In this document: positions 8,254-16,740 of the stretch, piece by piece
How positions within the stretch are numbered: the first letter of the stretch is position 1
How the letters are laid out: every line of letters begins with the position of its first letter
NCBI RefSeq assembly: GCF_022548875.1
Contig: NZ_JAKZEW010000009.1
Span: 1-64,000, forward strand
Length of the DNA stretch: 64,000 nucleotides
Reading direction: 5' to 3'
Origin: Glycomyces sp. L485
Lineage (GTDB): Bacteria > Actinomycetota > Actinomycetes > Mycobacteriales > Micromonosporaceae
Position numbers and translations under genes: made by a program
The notes under the pieces: generated by a model
Seen by the model: only the letters and a program-made list of their open reading frames with translations
Told to the model about the DNA's origin: nothing
Databases searched by the model: none

Positions 8254-9093
8254 ATGCAGAGCGGAAACTCATCCCTCAGAAACATGATGAAGAACCAGCA
8301 CGCCGACCAGCGCATGGGCGCGGCGTACGGACCTTACGGGCAGATGACCCAGGCGCCGCAGGTCGAGGCCATGCGGATCGACGACGTCATCGTCCGCACC
8401 GTCGCGCTCGTCGCGGCGACCTTCGTCGCGGCCATGGTGACCTGGTCGATGGTGTACCCGAACCTGCCACCGGAGGGCGCCGAGTTCATCACCGCCGAGC
8501 AGCAGTCGGCCCTGAACACCGCCATGACGCTCGGCACGATCGGCATGTTCGTCGGTCTCGGCGTCATCATCTTCTCGATGTTCAAGCCGATCACCAACCC
8601 GTTCGTCTGCTTCGTCTACGCCATCGGACAGGGTCTGCTCCTGGGCGGCGTCAGCGCTTTCTTCGAGTCCCGGTTCGAGGGCATCGTCGTCAACGCCTTG
8701 CTCGGTACCGTCCTGGTCTTCGGCGGGATGCTGGCGCTGTACAAGTTCCGCATCCTGAGGAACTCGCCGATGTTCACCAAGGTCATGGTGGGTGCCGGCT
8801 TCGGCATCTTCGCGCTGATCATGGTCAACTTCGTAGCGGGCATGTTCGGCGCCAACCTCGGACTGTTCGCCGCTCCCGGTGAGTCGGTCTCGGCGATCCA
8901 GTGGATCATCGCCATCGGCATCACCGTCTGGGCGGCGTTCTCGTTCATCCTCGACTTCGACATGATCGAGCAGTCCGCCGCCGCAGGCGCGCCCAAGAAG
9001 TTCGCCTGGGCAGGGGCCTTCGGTCTCACCGCCGGGCTCATCTTCCTGTACTGGAACCTGCTCCGCCTGCTCAGCTACTTCCAAGGCGACTAG
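8254..9093 (+). CDS. Bax inhibitor-1/YccA family membrane protein
   Basis: This 279-residue integral membrane protein has seven hydrophobic segments after a short Gln/Met-rich cytosolic start. Characteristic stretches are AIGQGLLLGGVSAFFESRF in the middle and ILDFDMIEQSAAAGAPKKF near the C-terminus, with the paired acidic residues thought to gate calcium leak in BsYetJ-type relatives. Actinobacterial members of this form are common and of unknown physiological role. GGAGG (8241-8245) lies about eight bases before the ATG. The next small gene begins eight bases after its stop. Confidence 0.9.
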   Translation: MQSGNSSLRNMMKNQHADQRMGAAYGPYGQMTQAPQVEAMRIDDVIVRTVALVAATFVAAMVTWSMVYPNLPPEGAEFITAEQQSALNTAMTLGTIGMFVGLGVIIFSMFKPITNPFVCFVYAIGQGLLLGGVSAFFESRFEGIVVNALLGTVLVFGGMLALYKFRILRNSPMFTKVMVGAGFGIFALIMVNFVAGMFGANLGLFAAPGESVSAIQWIIAIGITVWAAFSFILDFDMIEQSAAAGAPKKFAWAGAFGLTAGLIFLYWNLLRLLSYFQGD

Positions 9094-9101
9094 CCTCCGC
9101 T

Positions 9102-9410
9102 GTGGACCGGACGTTGGAGCGGGCGATCGGGCGCGTCGTGGAAGGCACGCGCCACTGGTCGCCCGCCCGTTGGTCTCAAGGGGAGCGCGCCGAGGCGATG
9201 CACGCCCTCGTGCAGGCGCTCGCCGACGTGTGCGCCGATGTCGAGGGTGAGCCCAGGCGTGAGGTCCCGCGGCTGCCCAGCGACCTCAGTCTGCCCGACC
9301 AGCTGCAAGTGGTCGGCCTCGATCTGCTCGACGTGGCCGACAAGCTCACCCCGGTGCAGCGCGACGAGATCGACGCCGCCGTCAAGACGGCCCGCGCCGC
9401 CCTGTTCTGA
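9102..9410 (+). CDS. Small hypothetical protein
   Basis: This is a predicted 102-residue acidic/helical soluble protein, beginning at GTG 9102 eight bases after the Bax-inhibitor gene. It has no motif I recognise. The sequence alternates short helices (ERAEAMHALVQALADVCADV and LQVVGLDLLDVADKL) and ends KTARAALF. No good ribosome-binding site precedes the GTG, so translation may be coupled to the upstream gene. Its codon use is typical of the surrounding genes, which supports a real gene. Confidence 0.6.
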   Translation: MDRTLERAIGRVVEGTRHWSPARWSQGERAEAMHALVQALADVCADVEGEPRREVPRLPSDLSLPDQLQVVGLDLLDVADKLTPVQRDEIDAAVKTARAALF

Positions 9411-9711
9411 GCGCGGGCCGATCGGGCATGTAGCGATCGGGTTCTAGCGCTCCAGCATGGCGAGTCGGCCGACCGGGTCGGCGAGGACTCGCGCAGCTTG
9501 GTGTCACGCACCTGGACCACACCCGCGTGGACGCGGACCTCGACGCAGGCCTCGTCGGCGCCGCCGCTGCGAGAGGAAGTCTCCCAGGGTCAGGCTTGTG
9601 GTGTCCGATCTGCCGCGGTGCCTTCGCTCGTTACCTCACCGAAGCGGCTCTCGCAGGCTCAAGGAACCGGTTCACGACACTGGACTACCTGCGGGCCTCG
9701 TGGACCGACGG
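9411..9711. other. No gene recognised; possible degraded remnant
   Basis: No complete gene is visible. From about 9485 to 9735 one plus-strand frame has a few protein-like stretches (LGVTHLDHTRVDADL, RNRFTTLDYLRASW). It lacks a credible start and its codon use is poor. It may be a decayed gene fragment next to the bacteriocin locus. Confidence 0.3.
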
Positions 9712-9996
9712 TCAGTTCGCCGCCGACTCCATGCCGTTGCGGGGGACTTCCTGTCCGAACGGCAGGACCTTGCGAGGATCGATGAGTCCGCTGACCGATG
9801 CCAGGACGATCAACTGCTCGTTCGTGTCGACCTTGAATCGGTCCCGCAGATCGCGGAGGCGGCGGCGCAGGTGCGTCGACGAGCATCCGATCCATTCGGC
9901 CGCGGCGTCGCGGCTCGGGGCGCAGATGACGCAGGCGAGCAGCTCGACATCGCTTGCCGTGAAACTCACAGTGGTCGCGGGAGGAGATGAGACCAT
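9712..9996 (-). CDS. Small LuxR-type helix-turn-helix protein
   Basis: This 94-residue protein is almost entirely a GerE/LuxR DNA-binding domain. FTASDVELLACVICAPSR resembles the first helices, and a recognition-helix region CSSTHLRRRLRDLRDRFKV follows, then NEQLIVLASV. There is no receiver or sensor domain. I chose the ATG at 9996 because upstream codons in the frame are low-complexity and arginine-rich. It is transcribed divergently from the bacteriocin gene 342 bases away, which makes it a candidate regulator of that locus. Confidence 0.55.
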   Translation of the reverse strand: MVSSPPATTVSFTASDVELLACVICAPSRDAAAEWIGCSSTHLRRRLRDLRDRFKVDTNEQLIVLASVSGLIDPRKVLPFGQEVPRNGMESAAN

Positions 9997-10337
9997 CACT
10001 CTGCTCTCTTCGCTTGGGGTGCAGCGGGGGAGTCCTGCCGCATGCAACGGCGGCCACCTAAATGTAACAAAGCAACTGCGAATAGTGTGGTCTACGCAAA
10101 CCGCATAAGTCGTGGAGCGCAGCAAGAGTGCTCGAAGTCTCCTGCGACGGGCGGACGCACGATGTGCGGAACCGAACGTCGCGCTTGTGGACGGTGTCGC
10201 GCCCTCGATAGGTTGAAGTGGACAAGGGCGCACGACCGAGAAGTTCCCACACCACCGGCCGTGCGCCGTGAAACAGCCGCGTCACCGAGGCGAACTCGAT
10301 GACCAGCGGCCCCAAGATCATTCTAGGAGGACTTCGG
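9997..10337 (+). other. Divergent promoter region of the bacteriocin locus
   Basis: No gene is visible. A candidate promoter for the bacteriocin is TTGTGG (10186-10191), an 18-base spacer and TAGGTT (10210-10215), which would give an untranslated leader of about 115 bases. AGGAGG (10325-10330) precedes the bacteriocin start by seven bases. Confidence 0.4.
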
Positions 10338-10691
10338 ATGACGCTAGTCAGACGAGTCATTACGGCCACCGTGATGGCGGCGGCCCTGCTGGGCGCCAGC
10401 GCCGGCGCCGCGAGCGCCGAGGACATCGGCGGGGCTGTCCAGGAGGGCGGCGTCTCGATCGCCGCCTGCGAGAACGTCGGCGGTGGCACCTGGTGCCACG
10501 GCACCCAACCCGACGGCGTGCTCAAGAACTGCTACTCGAACTACACCCACAACAGCAATTACCACAGCTCGACCGCGGCCATGGCGGGCGGAGTCTCCAA
10601 GCGGTTCGCCAGCGCCGGGTACACGTCCCGGGCCGACGTCACCGCCGGCTGGGCCTACACCTGCTACACGTATTACAACCCGAACGCTTGA
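10338..10691 (+). CDS. Lactococcin-972-like bacteriocin precursor
   Basis: This 117-residue secreted peptide has a signal sequence ending near ASA (25-27), leaving a mature part of about 90 residues. The mature part has the lactococcin-972 family core: ENVGGGTWCHGT, then NYTHNSNYHSSTA, an AGYTSRADVTAGWAYTC segment and an aromatic C-terminus. Lactococcin 972 itself blocks septum formation by binding lipid II. This version carries four cysteines (44, 53, 65 and 109), allowing two disulfides, whereas the founding lactococcal peptide lacks cysteine. The ATG is set by a consensus AGGAGG seven bases upstream. Downstream permease and ABC ATPase genes match the usual export/immunity partners of the family. 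Confidence 0.85.
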   Translation: MTLVRRVITATVMAAALLGASAGAASAEDIGGAVQEGGVSIAACENVGGGTWCHGTQPDGVLKNCYSNYTHNSNYHSSTAAMAGGVSKRFASAGYTSRADVTAGWAYTCYTYYNPNA

Positions 10692-10722
10692 TCAGGTCGG
10701 GCTGAAGTCCCGCAGTCGATCG

Positions 10723-10773
10723 CGTCGCGACGGCGTCGGCCCCGGCATGTCCGGGTCCGACGCCGTCGCGACG
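10723..10773 (+). terminator. Strong hairpin after the bacteriocin gene
   Basis: A perfect 17-bp stem (10723-10739 with 10757-10773) encloses a further 5-bp stem, CCCGG-catgt-CCGGG. It starts 31 bases after the bacteriocin stop and lies before the permease genes. It has no T-run. It may act as a partial terminator or RNA stabiliser, favouring bacteriocin over transporter expression. Confidence 0.7.
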
Positions 10774-10973
10774 GTCGACCCGCACCAGGCTTCCCTTGTG
10801 GTCCCGAGTGGTGATTGCATACGTGGTATGCTCACCTGACGGCGATGAATGCACTAGTTTAATCCTTATGTCCCCCAAAGCAACCATAGGAAGAGGGCGT
10901 GTCGCCCGCCCTGTGCCGAGCGCGGATCACCAGTCCGGTGTACCGACCTGCCTGACAGGAATTGCGAACATCT

Positions 10974-11960
10974 ATGAGACTGACTCTCTCGGTTCTCTTC
11001 ATGGGCATGCTGCTCGCCATCCCGGCGGTTGTGATCGCCGATTCGGCCTTCGAACGGGAATCACAGAGCCAGGCCGCCATCACCGGCATCGGGACCGAGT
11101 TTCTCTGGCCGGACGACTCCCGGGCGGCCGACCCCGAGGCGGCGCTGCGCATCCTCTCCGAGGCGGCCGAAGCCACCGGGTCCAATGTGCTGCGAACCTC
11201 GGTGGGCACTTCCGAGTCCGGGAGGAAGCGCATCGCGCACTACGTGTTCATGGGTCGGGACGGGACCGGCCTGTTCGACGAGTTCACGCTCGCGGACGGG
11301 CGCTGGCTTTCGCCGGCCGAGTCGCGCCTCGGATCGGCGACGGTCTCCTCGGCGCGCACCGGTGAGGACGGCAACGTGGGTGTGCCCGCGGTCTTCGCAG
11401 GCCGGTACGAGCTGACGTTCGCGCCGCTGAGTCAAGCGTACGAGTCCCTGCCGGTCGCGGGCAGGTACGCCGTCGAGGCCCCCGACGCCGCCGCCGCGGA
11501 CCGCTTCCTCACCCTCGTCCTACAGCGACTCGGCGAAGCGGGGCTCGACGAGATCTCCGCTGAAGACCTCACGCCGGGCGGCGCACAGGGCTCCGTCCAC
11601 GGCAACCGCGGCCTGATGGTCCTGGCCTACCTCCTCGCAGGGGCCGCCGTGCTCGTAGTCGCCTTCATCCTCCTGCGAGAGGGGAAGCGGATCGGCGTGC
11701 TGCGGTTGACCGGACACTCCCCGATGCGGATCTGGTACAGGGTCGTGGGCCGACTGCAGATCGCATCAGTCCTCATCGGACTGGCAGCCTGCGCGGTCGT
11801 CGCGCTCGCAGTCCCCGGCGTCGACGCCTGGTTCCTCAGGGCCCTCGCCGTAGCGTGGGCCGAGGTCGCGGTGGCCGCGTTCGCGGCCACGATGGTCGTC
11901 GGGCTGGTCATCGTCCATCGCGTGCAAATCGCCGATCTCATCAAAGGAAGCCTCCAGTGA
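10974..11960 (+). CDS. Bacteriocin-associated FtsX-like membrane protein, first half
   Basis: This 328-residue protein has one N-terminal transmembrane helix (residues 3-23), an extracytoplasmic domain of about 190 residues, and three helices near the C-terminus. After the second helix it carries LLREGKRIGVLRLTGHSP, the coupling-helix-like sequence of FtsX/MacB permeases. The family context, following a lactococcin-972 peptide and preceding the L972-type ABC ATPase, matches bacteriocin-associated immunity/export membrane proteins. In those loci one long protein usually carries this function; here it is divided in two. The start is uncertain: ATG 10974 is used, and a TTG at 10962 is possible. 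AGGA (10957-10960) fits neither well. It overlaps the next gene by GTGA. Confidence 0.75.
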   Translation: MRLTLSVLFMGMLLAIPAVVIADSAFERESQSQAAITGIGTEFLWPDDSRAADPEAALRILSEAAEATGSNVLRTSVGTSESGRKRIAHYVFMGRDGTGLFDEFTLADGRWLSPAESRLGSATVSSARTGEDGNVGVPAVFAGRYELTFAPLSQAYESLPVAGRYAVEAPDAAAADRFLTLVLQRLGEAGLDEISAEDLTPGGAQGSVHGNRGLMVLAYLLAGAAVLVVAFILLREGKRIGVLRLTGHSPMRIWYRVVGRLQIASVLIGLAACAVVALAVPGVDAWFLRALAVAWAEVAVAAFAATMVVGLVIVHRVQIADLIKGSLQ

Positions 11961-13291
11961 ACGATCAGACGCGGACCACGGACCGGGCAAGGCGCCGTTC
12001 GTCATTCGGCCCGGCGATAGCGGTGCCGGCGGTGGCGAAGGCCGTCTGCGGGGCGCTGCTGGCCTTCTTCGCCGTGGCGGTGTGGCAGCAGCTCGCCGAC
12101 CTGCGGGAGCGACAGGAGCTGAGCGAGGACTGGGCGGACATCCAGGACTACGCGGTCTTCTACCCCTTCGCGATGGGCAACGACAGCGACGAGATGCAGT
12201 CCGGCGGCAACGCCACGTCGATAGCTCAGGCACGTGACTTGTATCCGGTCCTCGAAGCGGACGGCGCGCTGTACGTCGACGCGATCAACTACGAGACCGG
12301 GGTGCCCGACGACCCCTCGTCGCCCTGGCCGGTGCCGCCGATCCGCGTGAACAGCAACTACATCGAGCAGTACCCGGTCATGGACGAGTCCGGGAGCCCG
12401 ATCGACGTCGGCCGCGACGAGCAGGCCTGGGTGGTCGCGGTGCCGGAGCAGTACAAGCCGCACGAGGCGCAGCTCAGGGAATTCGTCCAGGCCGCCCGGG
12501 CCGGCGGGCCGGGACTCACCGGCGCGGTACAGGCCGAGGAGCGCATAGTCGGCGAACCCGCCCCCGAGCAGTTCACGGACCAGGAGGTCAGGATCATCTG
12601 GACGGCCTCGGGGCAGGAGGTGTTCTCCTTCAACTCGAATGTGAACCCCGAGGGCGGCAATACGATCACCGACCCCGTCATCGAGATCATGACCCCCGCG
12701 AACAGCCTGACGGTGGACCGGCTCAATGCGATCACCGGCGAGATCAACGCCCCCTTGAAGGTCCGTGTCGACGGTGACCCCGCGGCCGCGCTCGGCGAGC
12801 TCACGCCGCTACTGCGGGAGCTCAGGCTCGACGACAACCTGCAGCACCTGGTGACCGGCGAGGAGGCCATGGCCAGGGAGGTCAGCGACATCCGCAGTGG
12901 TGTCGCGTGGGTCTCGGCGTTCGCGGCCGGCGCGCTGCTCGTCATGCTCGTGCTGAGCGCGACGCTGGTGTTCATCACCTCGGACCGCCTGCGCAGGAGG
13001 ATCACCGTGCGAAGGCTCCACGGAGTCGGCTTCACGCGAGCCTACCGGGAGCTGCTCGTCGTCCTGGGCGTGACGTGGCTGGTCCAGGCGCTCCTCGCCG
13101 GTGCCGTGCTGGCGTTCTACGAGGTGAGCTCCTCGGGGACGATGCCCGGCGATGAGGCGCGTCCATTCGCCCAGACACCGGAACTCCTCGCCGTCCTCGC
13201 CGCCTCGCTGGTGGTCGAGGTCCTGTTCGTCGTCGTGACCGCGTCGATCGTGGAGCGCCGGAACGCCGTCAAGCGCCTGAAGGAGATGTAG
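11957..13291 (+). CDS. Bacteriocin-associated FtsX-like membrane protein, second half
   Basis: This 444-residue protein repeats the topology of its upstream neighbour: an N-terminal helix (about residues 22-42), a roughly 290-residue extracytoplasmic domain, then three C-terminal helices. A cytoplasmic loop reads DRLRRRITVRRLHGVGFTRA, which resembles the permease segment that contacts the ATPase. It starts at GTG 11957 with AAAGGAAG (11944-11951) upstream and overlaps the previous stop. The two proteins probably pair to form the permease moiety of one ABC complex giving export of, or immunity to, the bacteriocin. The large ectodomain may bind the peptide, but this is inferred. Confidence 0.75.
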   Translation: MNDQTRTTDRARRRSSFGPAIAVPAVAKAVCGALLAFFAVAVWQQLADLRERQELSEDWADIQDYAVFYPFAMGNDSDEMQSGGNATSIAQARDLYPVLEADGALYVDAINYETGVPDDPSSPWPVPPIRVNSNYIEQYPVMDESGSPIDVGRDEQAWVVAVPEQYKPHEAQLREFVQAARAGGPGLTGAVQAEERIVGEPAPEQFTDQEVRIIWTASGQEVFSFNSNVNPEGGNTITDPVIEIMTPANSLTVDRLNAITGEINAPLKVRVDGDPAAALGELTPLLRELRLDDNLQHLVTGEEAMAREVSDIRSGVAWVSAFAAGALLVMLVLSATLVFITSDRLRRRITVRRLHGVGFTRAYRELLVVLGVTWLVQALLAGAVLAFYEVSSSGTMPGDEARPFAQTPELLAVLAASLVVEVLFVVVTASIVERRNAVKRLKEM

Positions 13292-13293
13292 CA

Positions 13294-13959
13294 ATGGAAA
13301 TCCACAGCGAACTCATCGGGGTGCGGAAGCAGTTCGGTGCGCATGCGGTCCTCGAAGGCTTCGATCTCCAGATCGAGGCAGGGGAAATGGTCGCCCTCAC
13401 CGGACCGAGCGGATCGGGGAAGTCGACGTTGCTCAACATCATCGGCTTGCTGGAGGCGCCCGACCACGGCGAGGTCCGAATTCTCGGCGACAGGGCCCCC
13501 AAGCCGCGCAGTCGCGCCGCCAACCGCTACCTTCGCCATCACCTCGGATATCTCTTCCAGAACTACGCGCTCATCGACAGCGCCTCGGTCGAGCACAACC
13601 TCGACATCGCGCTCACCTACTCGAGTGAGCGGGGCTCGAAGAAGCGCCGTATCGCCGAAGCGCTCGCGCACGTCGGCCTGCCCGGGGCGGAGAACCGCAG
13701 GATCTTCTCGCTGTCGGGCGGGGAGCAGCAGCGTGTCGCCGTAGCGCGGCTGCTGCTGAAGCCCTGCGAGATCGTCTTGGCGGACGAGCCGACGGGATCG
13801 CTCGACTTCGAGAACCGCGACATCGTGCTCGGGCTTCTCCGAGAGCTGAACAAGGCCGGCAAGACCGTGGTCATCGCGACCCACGATGAGGCCGTGGTGT
13901 CCGCCTGCTCGCGAGCCGTGGACCTGAACGGCACGGGAAGTCGTTCGATCAGCCGCTAG
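13294..13959 (+). CDS. ABC transporter ATP-binding protein of the bacteriocin locus
   Basis: This 221-residue ATPase belongs to the MacB/LolD-like group used with FtsX-type permeases and lactococcin-972 peptides. Walker A is GPSGSGKST, the Q-loop region is LGYLFQNYALI, the signature is LSGGEQQRVAVAR, Walker B is IVLADEPTGSLD, and the switch is IATHDE. AGGAG (13281-13285) lies eight bases before the ATG and inside the end of the upstream permease gene. It completes the four-gene bacteriocin set. The end of this gene converges with the next operon, with about 110 bases between. Confidence 0.92.
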   Translation: MEIHSELIGVRKQFGAHAVLEGFDLQIEAGEMVALTGPSGSGKSTLLNIIGLLEAPDHGEVRILGDRAPKPRSRAANRYLRHHLGYLFQNYALIDSASVEHNLDIALTYSSERGSKKRRIAEALAHVGLPGAENRRIFSLSGGEQQRVAVARLLLKPCEIVLADEPTGSLDFENRDIVLGLLRELNKAGKTVVIATHDEAVVSACSRAVDLNGTGSRSISR

Positions 13960-14069
13960 AGGTCCTCGGCGATCCCGCAACCTGGTTCCGCTCGGCGGAG
14001 GGCGGCTGGGTCAATGGCCGGCTCCTCCAAAGCAACGGCGGCCTCGGACAGCCACGCCGTCGGGGAGGT

Positions 14070-14699
14070 TCAGGTCCTCGATCGGAGCAGTCTGCGGGTC
14101 CTGTGTCTGCTCACCGCTGAGATCACCAGTGCCGCTGACAGCATCAGCGCGCCGATGCCGACCGTCTTCGCGTCTCCGGGCAGCATGGGGAGGACCCACC
14201 AGGCCGTCGTCCTGTCCTGCATGGCTTGCAGACCCAACGCGGTGACGGGCAGGATCGCGATCATCACCAGCACCCACGACTGAGACGGGCCGAGGATACG
14301 AGCCGATATCAGCGACAGCGCCGTCCAATAGAACAGGCCCCCGACGAGCTGCGAAGCCGAGTGCGGTCCGTCGTCGACCGCCGCCATCCAGGCGACGACC
14401 AGCGCGGCCAATCCCACCAGGCCGATCACGAGCATCCGGGTGTGCAGTGCGACCTTGAGGGCCGACACCGCCTCTCGTTCGGGGAACGGCGAGGTCAGAA
14501 CCAGCGTGATCGCGCATGAGGCGAAGATCGGGTAGAACCAGAGCAGTCCCACCGCCCCGCCGATGCCGCTGATGGTCGGGAGTGGAACGACCTGGTAGCC
14601 CCAGGCCAGGCCTGTCACGGTCAGGGCCGCGAGCAGGCAGAGCACGAGCGGCACCTGGCGGACTCGCAGCCAGAGCCGGAGCGATTGCCGGTCAGACAT
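14070..14699 (-). CDS. Polytopic membrane protein of an ABC exporter operon
   Basis: This is a 209-residue protein with about six hydrophobic helices and no recognised enzymatic motif. The ATG at 14699 overlaps the stop of the upstream gene by eight bases, so it is translationally coupled to the permease and ATPase before it. It is the third gene of a minus-strand operon (ATPase, large membrane protein, this protein) and is probably a second permease subunit or accessory membrane protein. An in-frame start at 14732 would lie inside the upstream gene and is less likely. Confidence 0.7.
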   Translation of the reverse strand: MSDRQSLRLWLRVRQVPLVLCLLAALTVTGLAWGYQVVPLPTISGIGGAVGLLWFYPIFASCAITLVLTSPFPEREAVSALKVALHTRMLVIGLVGLAALVVAWMAAVDDGPHSASQLVGGLFYWTALSLISARILGPSQSWVLVMIAILPVTALGLQAMQDRTTAWWVLPMLPGDAKTVGIGALMLSAALVISAVSRHRTRRLLRSRT

Positions 14700-15960
14700 C
14701 GCAAGGGGCCCGCAACTCGGCGACCTTTCCATGCGCCCATTCGAACTGCCGGTCCTCGGGCATGGCGAGCACTTCGTCGATCGAGTCCAGACCGGGGGCC
14801 GATACGCCCATGTCGGCGGTTGAGTCGACCTCCATGATGTAGGCGGTGAGCCAGTCGCTCAACTGCCAGTAGGCCGCGGCGAGTCGCTCGGCGTCCGGGT
14901 GCTCGGGGCCGACTTCGCAACCGGGGAAACCGGACACGTCCATCGCATAGGCCACCATGCCGTTGGCCGCCCCGAACCCGCCGCCGAAGAACGTCAGCTG
15001 GTCGCCCACGTCGCCGCGCATGCCCTCTTCCCAGAATTGGTCCATCCCTTGGTACGGGTCGTTCGGGAGCAACAGGAATTCATCGAGTTCGTTGAACCGT
15101 TCGACATAGTCCGCCATCATGGGCAGGTACTTCTCGTGCTCCTGCCAGACGCACACCATGGGGTAGGTGTCGGTGCAGGCGCCGTTGTTCCCGTGGTAGT
15201 ACCTGGGGACTTGTAGAGGCCCGGCCGTATACGTCATGGTGGCCGCGAGCAGAATCATGCAGCAGACGAGCCCCCAACTGAAGCGTCGGACCACCGCGTG
15301 CCGGGACCGGTGCCAGTCGCGTATCGCCCCGGCCGCCAATGCGAGCGCGAGTATCGACAGGGCCAGACCCGCGCGGGCGGCGAGGGCCGACCAGGAGACG
15401 ACCACATCCGGGTAACCGTAGAGGGTCATCAGCGCGAACCGCTCGTCCGTGTCGCCGAGGAAGACCAGGATCATCATGAACAGCGAGGCGGCGGGCACCG
15501 TGAACGGCGACGGGAGCGCGCGGCCCATGAAATAGCCGAACGCGACCGCGAGCAAGGCGATCGACAGCGCCAACAGAATGTAGGTCGGCCAGATCGTCCC
15601 GCGGCTCGTTGCCGGCACCGTCATCACCGTCACGACCGCGTAGGCGGCCAAGACGGGCACCCACGCGTAGGACAGGACCGCAGCGAGTGTCACGAGTTCG
15701 CGTTTCCAGGGGCTGGTGGCCGAGACCGCCGCCTGCCGGTCCAGGCGCGAAGCCGTCCGGCGGTAGGCGGTCCAGGCCGCCGCGGCCGTCATGAACGGGG
15801 CGGCCAGGCCGGTCCCCACCTGCACAGCCGTGCTCGCCTGAGTCCAGACGCCCTCCCAGTGCCCGTACCGCGCGACAAGGTAGGCGCCGATGACCGCGGC
15901 GATGACCGGGGCCCACCATTTGGCGGGGGAGCGTCGCAGCTCGGTCCAGAAGACGCTCAT
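14692..15960 (-). CDS. ABC-associated membrane protein with extracytoplasmic C-terminal domain
   Basis: This 422-residue protein has about six or seven transmembrane helices in the first 240 residues. A last helix (near SWGLVCCMILLAATM) is followed by about 180 residues predicted outside the membrane, with cysteines in NNGACTDTYPMVCVW, FPGCEVG and RAPCDV that could form disulfides. Similar architecture occurs in actinomycete DUF7224-like ABC-linked proteins; I make that assignment from general resemblance only. It overlaps the ATPase gene by ATGA. Substrate unknown; it could be a bacitracin-export-like or immunity transporter. Confidence 0.7.
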   Translation of the reverse strand: MSVFWTELRRSPAKWWAPVIAAVIGAYLVARYGHWEGVWTQASTAVQVGTGLAAPFMTAAAAWTAYRRTASRLDRQAAVSATSPWKRELVTLAAVLSYAWVPVLAAYAVVTVMTVPATSRGTIWPTYILLALSIALLAVAFGYFMGRALPSPFTVPAASLFMMILVFLGDTDERFALMTLYGYPDVVVSWSALAARAGLALSILALALAAGAIRDWHRSRHAVVRRFSWGLVCCMILLAATMTYTAGPLQVPRYYHGNNGACTDTYPMVCVWQEHEKYLPMMADYVERFNELDEFLLLPNDPYQGMDQFWEEGMRGDVGDQLTFFGGGFGAANGMVAYAMDVSGFPGCEVGPEHPDAERLAAAYWQLSDWLTAYIMEVDSTADMGVSAPGLDSIDEVLAMPEDRQFEWAHGKVAELRAPCDV

Positions 15961-16721
15961 CGGCGCACCTCCTCTGCGGCGCCGAGGACGGTGGCGTACG
16001 CCCGTTCCAGGTCCGTGGCGCCGGGGGCTTCGGCCTCAGCGACCTCTGCGAAGTCCTTCACCGGACCTGAATGGACGATCTCGCCGGAACGCATGACGGC
16101 GACTTCGTCGCAGCAGGCTCCGACGTCCTCGACCAGGTGCGTGCTCAGCAGGACGACCGCTTCGAACCGGGCGGGTATGGAGGTCATGATCTCCCGGAAT
16201 CCGATCCGCTGCATCGGGTCCAGTCCTACGGTCGGCTCGTCGAGGATGACGACCTTCGGGTCGCCGGCGATCGTGGCGGCGATGCCCGCCCGCTGCCGCA
16301 TCCCACCCGAGAGCCTGGACATCTTCGTGCTGGCACTGTCGGACATGGCGGTCGCTTCGAGTGCCTCGCGTACCAGGCGGCTTCGGTCCTCGGAACGCAC
16401 ACCGCGCAGCCATGCGCTGTAGTCGACGAACTCCCGCACGGTGAACCCCTTCGGGTAGCCGAACTCCTGAGGCAGGAAGCCCAGTTCGCGTCGGATGGAA
16501 GGCAGTTCGCGGGGAACGGTGGCGTCTCTGCCCGCGACGGTGAGCGCACCGGCCCGGACCGGCTCGGCGGTCGCCAGTGTCCGCAGCAGTGTCGTCTTCC
16601 CGGCTCCATTGGGACCGAGGAGCCCGGTGACCCCGGGTCGTGCCACGAAGTCGATGCCGTCGAGGACGGTCTTGGTTCCATAACCTTGGACCAGACCACT
16701 AGCCTTCAGCAGATTCGTCAT
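15957..16721 (-). CDS. ABC transporter ATP-binding protein
   Basis: This 254-residue ATPase is of the CcmA/BcrA-like exporter group. Walker A is GPNGAGKTT, the Q-loop region is LGFLPQEFGYPKG, the signature is LSGGMRQRAGIAATI, Walker B is VVILDEPTVGLDP, and the switch is LSTHLVEDV. AAGGA lies just upstream of the ATG at 16721. It is the first gene of a three-gene minus-strand operon with two membrane proteins. A LacI-type palindrome sits 20 bases upstream of the start, so the operon may be repressed by a member of that family. Confidence 0.93.
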   Translation of the reverse strand: MTNLLKASGLVQGYGTKTVLDGIDFVARPGVTGLLGPNGAGKTTLLRTLATAEPVRAGALTVAGRDATVPRELPSIRRELGFLPQEFGYPKGFTVREFVDYSAWLRGVRSEDRSRLVREALEATAMSDSASTKMSRLSGGMRQRAGIAATIAGDPKVVILDEPTVGLDPMQRIGFREIMTSIPARFEAVVLLSTHLVEDVGACCDEVAVMRSGEIVHSGPVKDFAEVAEAEAPGATDLERAYATVLGAAEEVRR

Positions 16722-16740
16722 AGTCGTCCTTCAACGTGAA

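Noticed and set aside
9457-10108. Plus-strand frames opposite the small LuxR gene, one containing CPICRGAF
   Set aside because: No start signal, mixed codon use and no domain. At most a decayed remnant.
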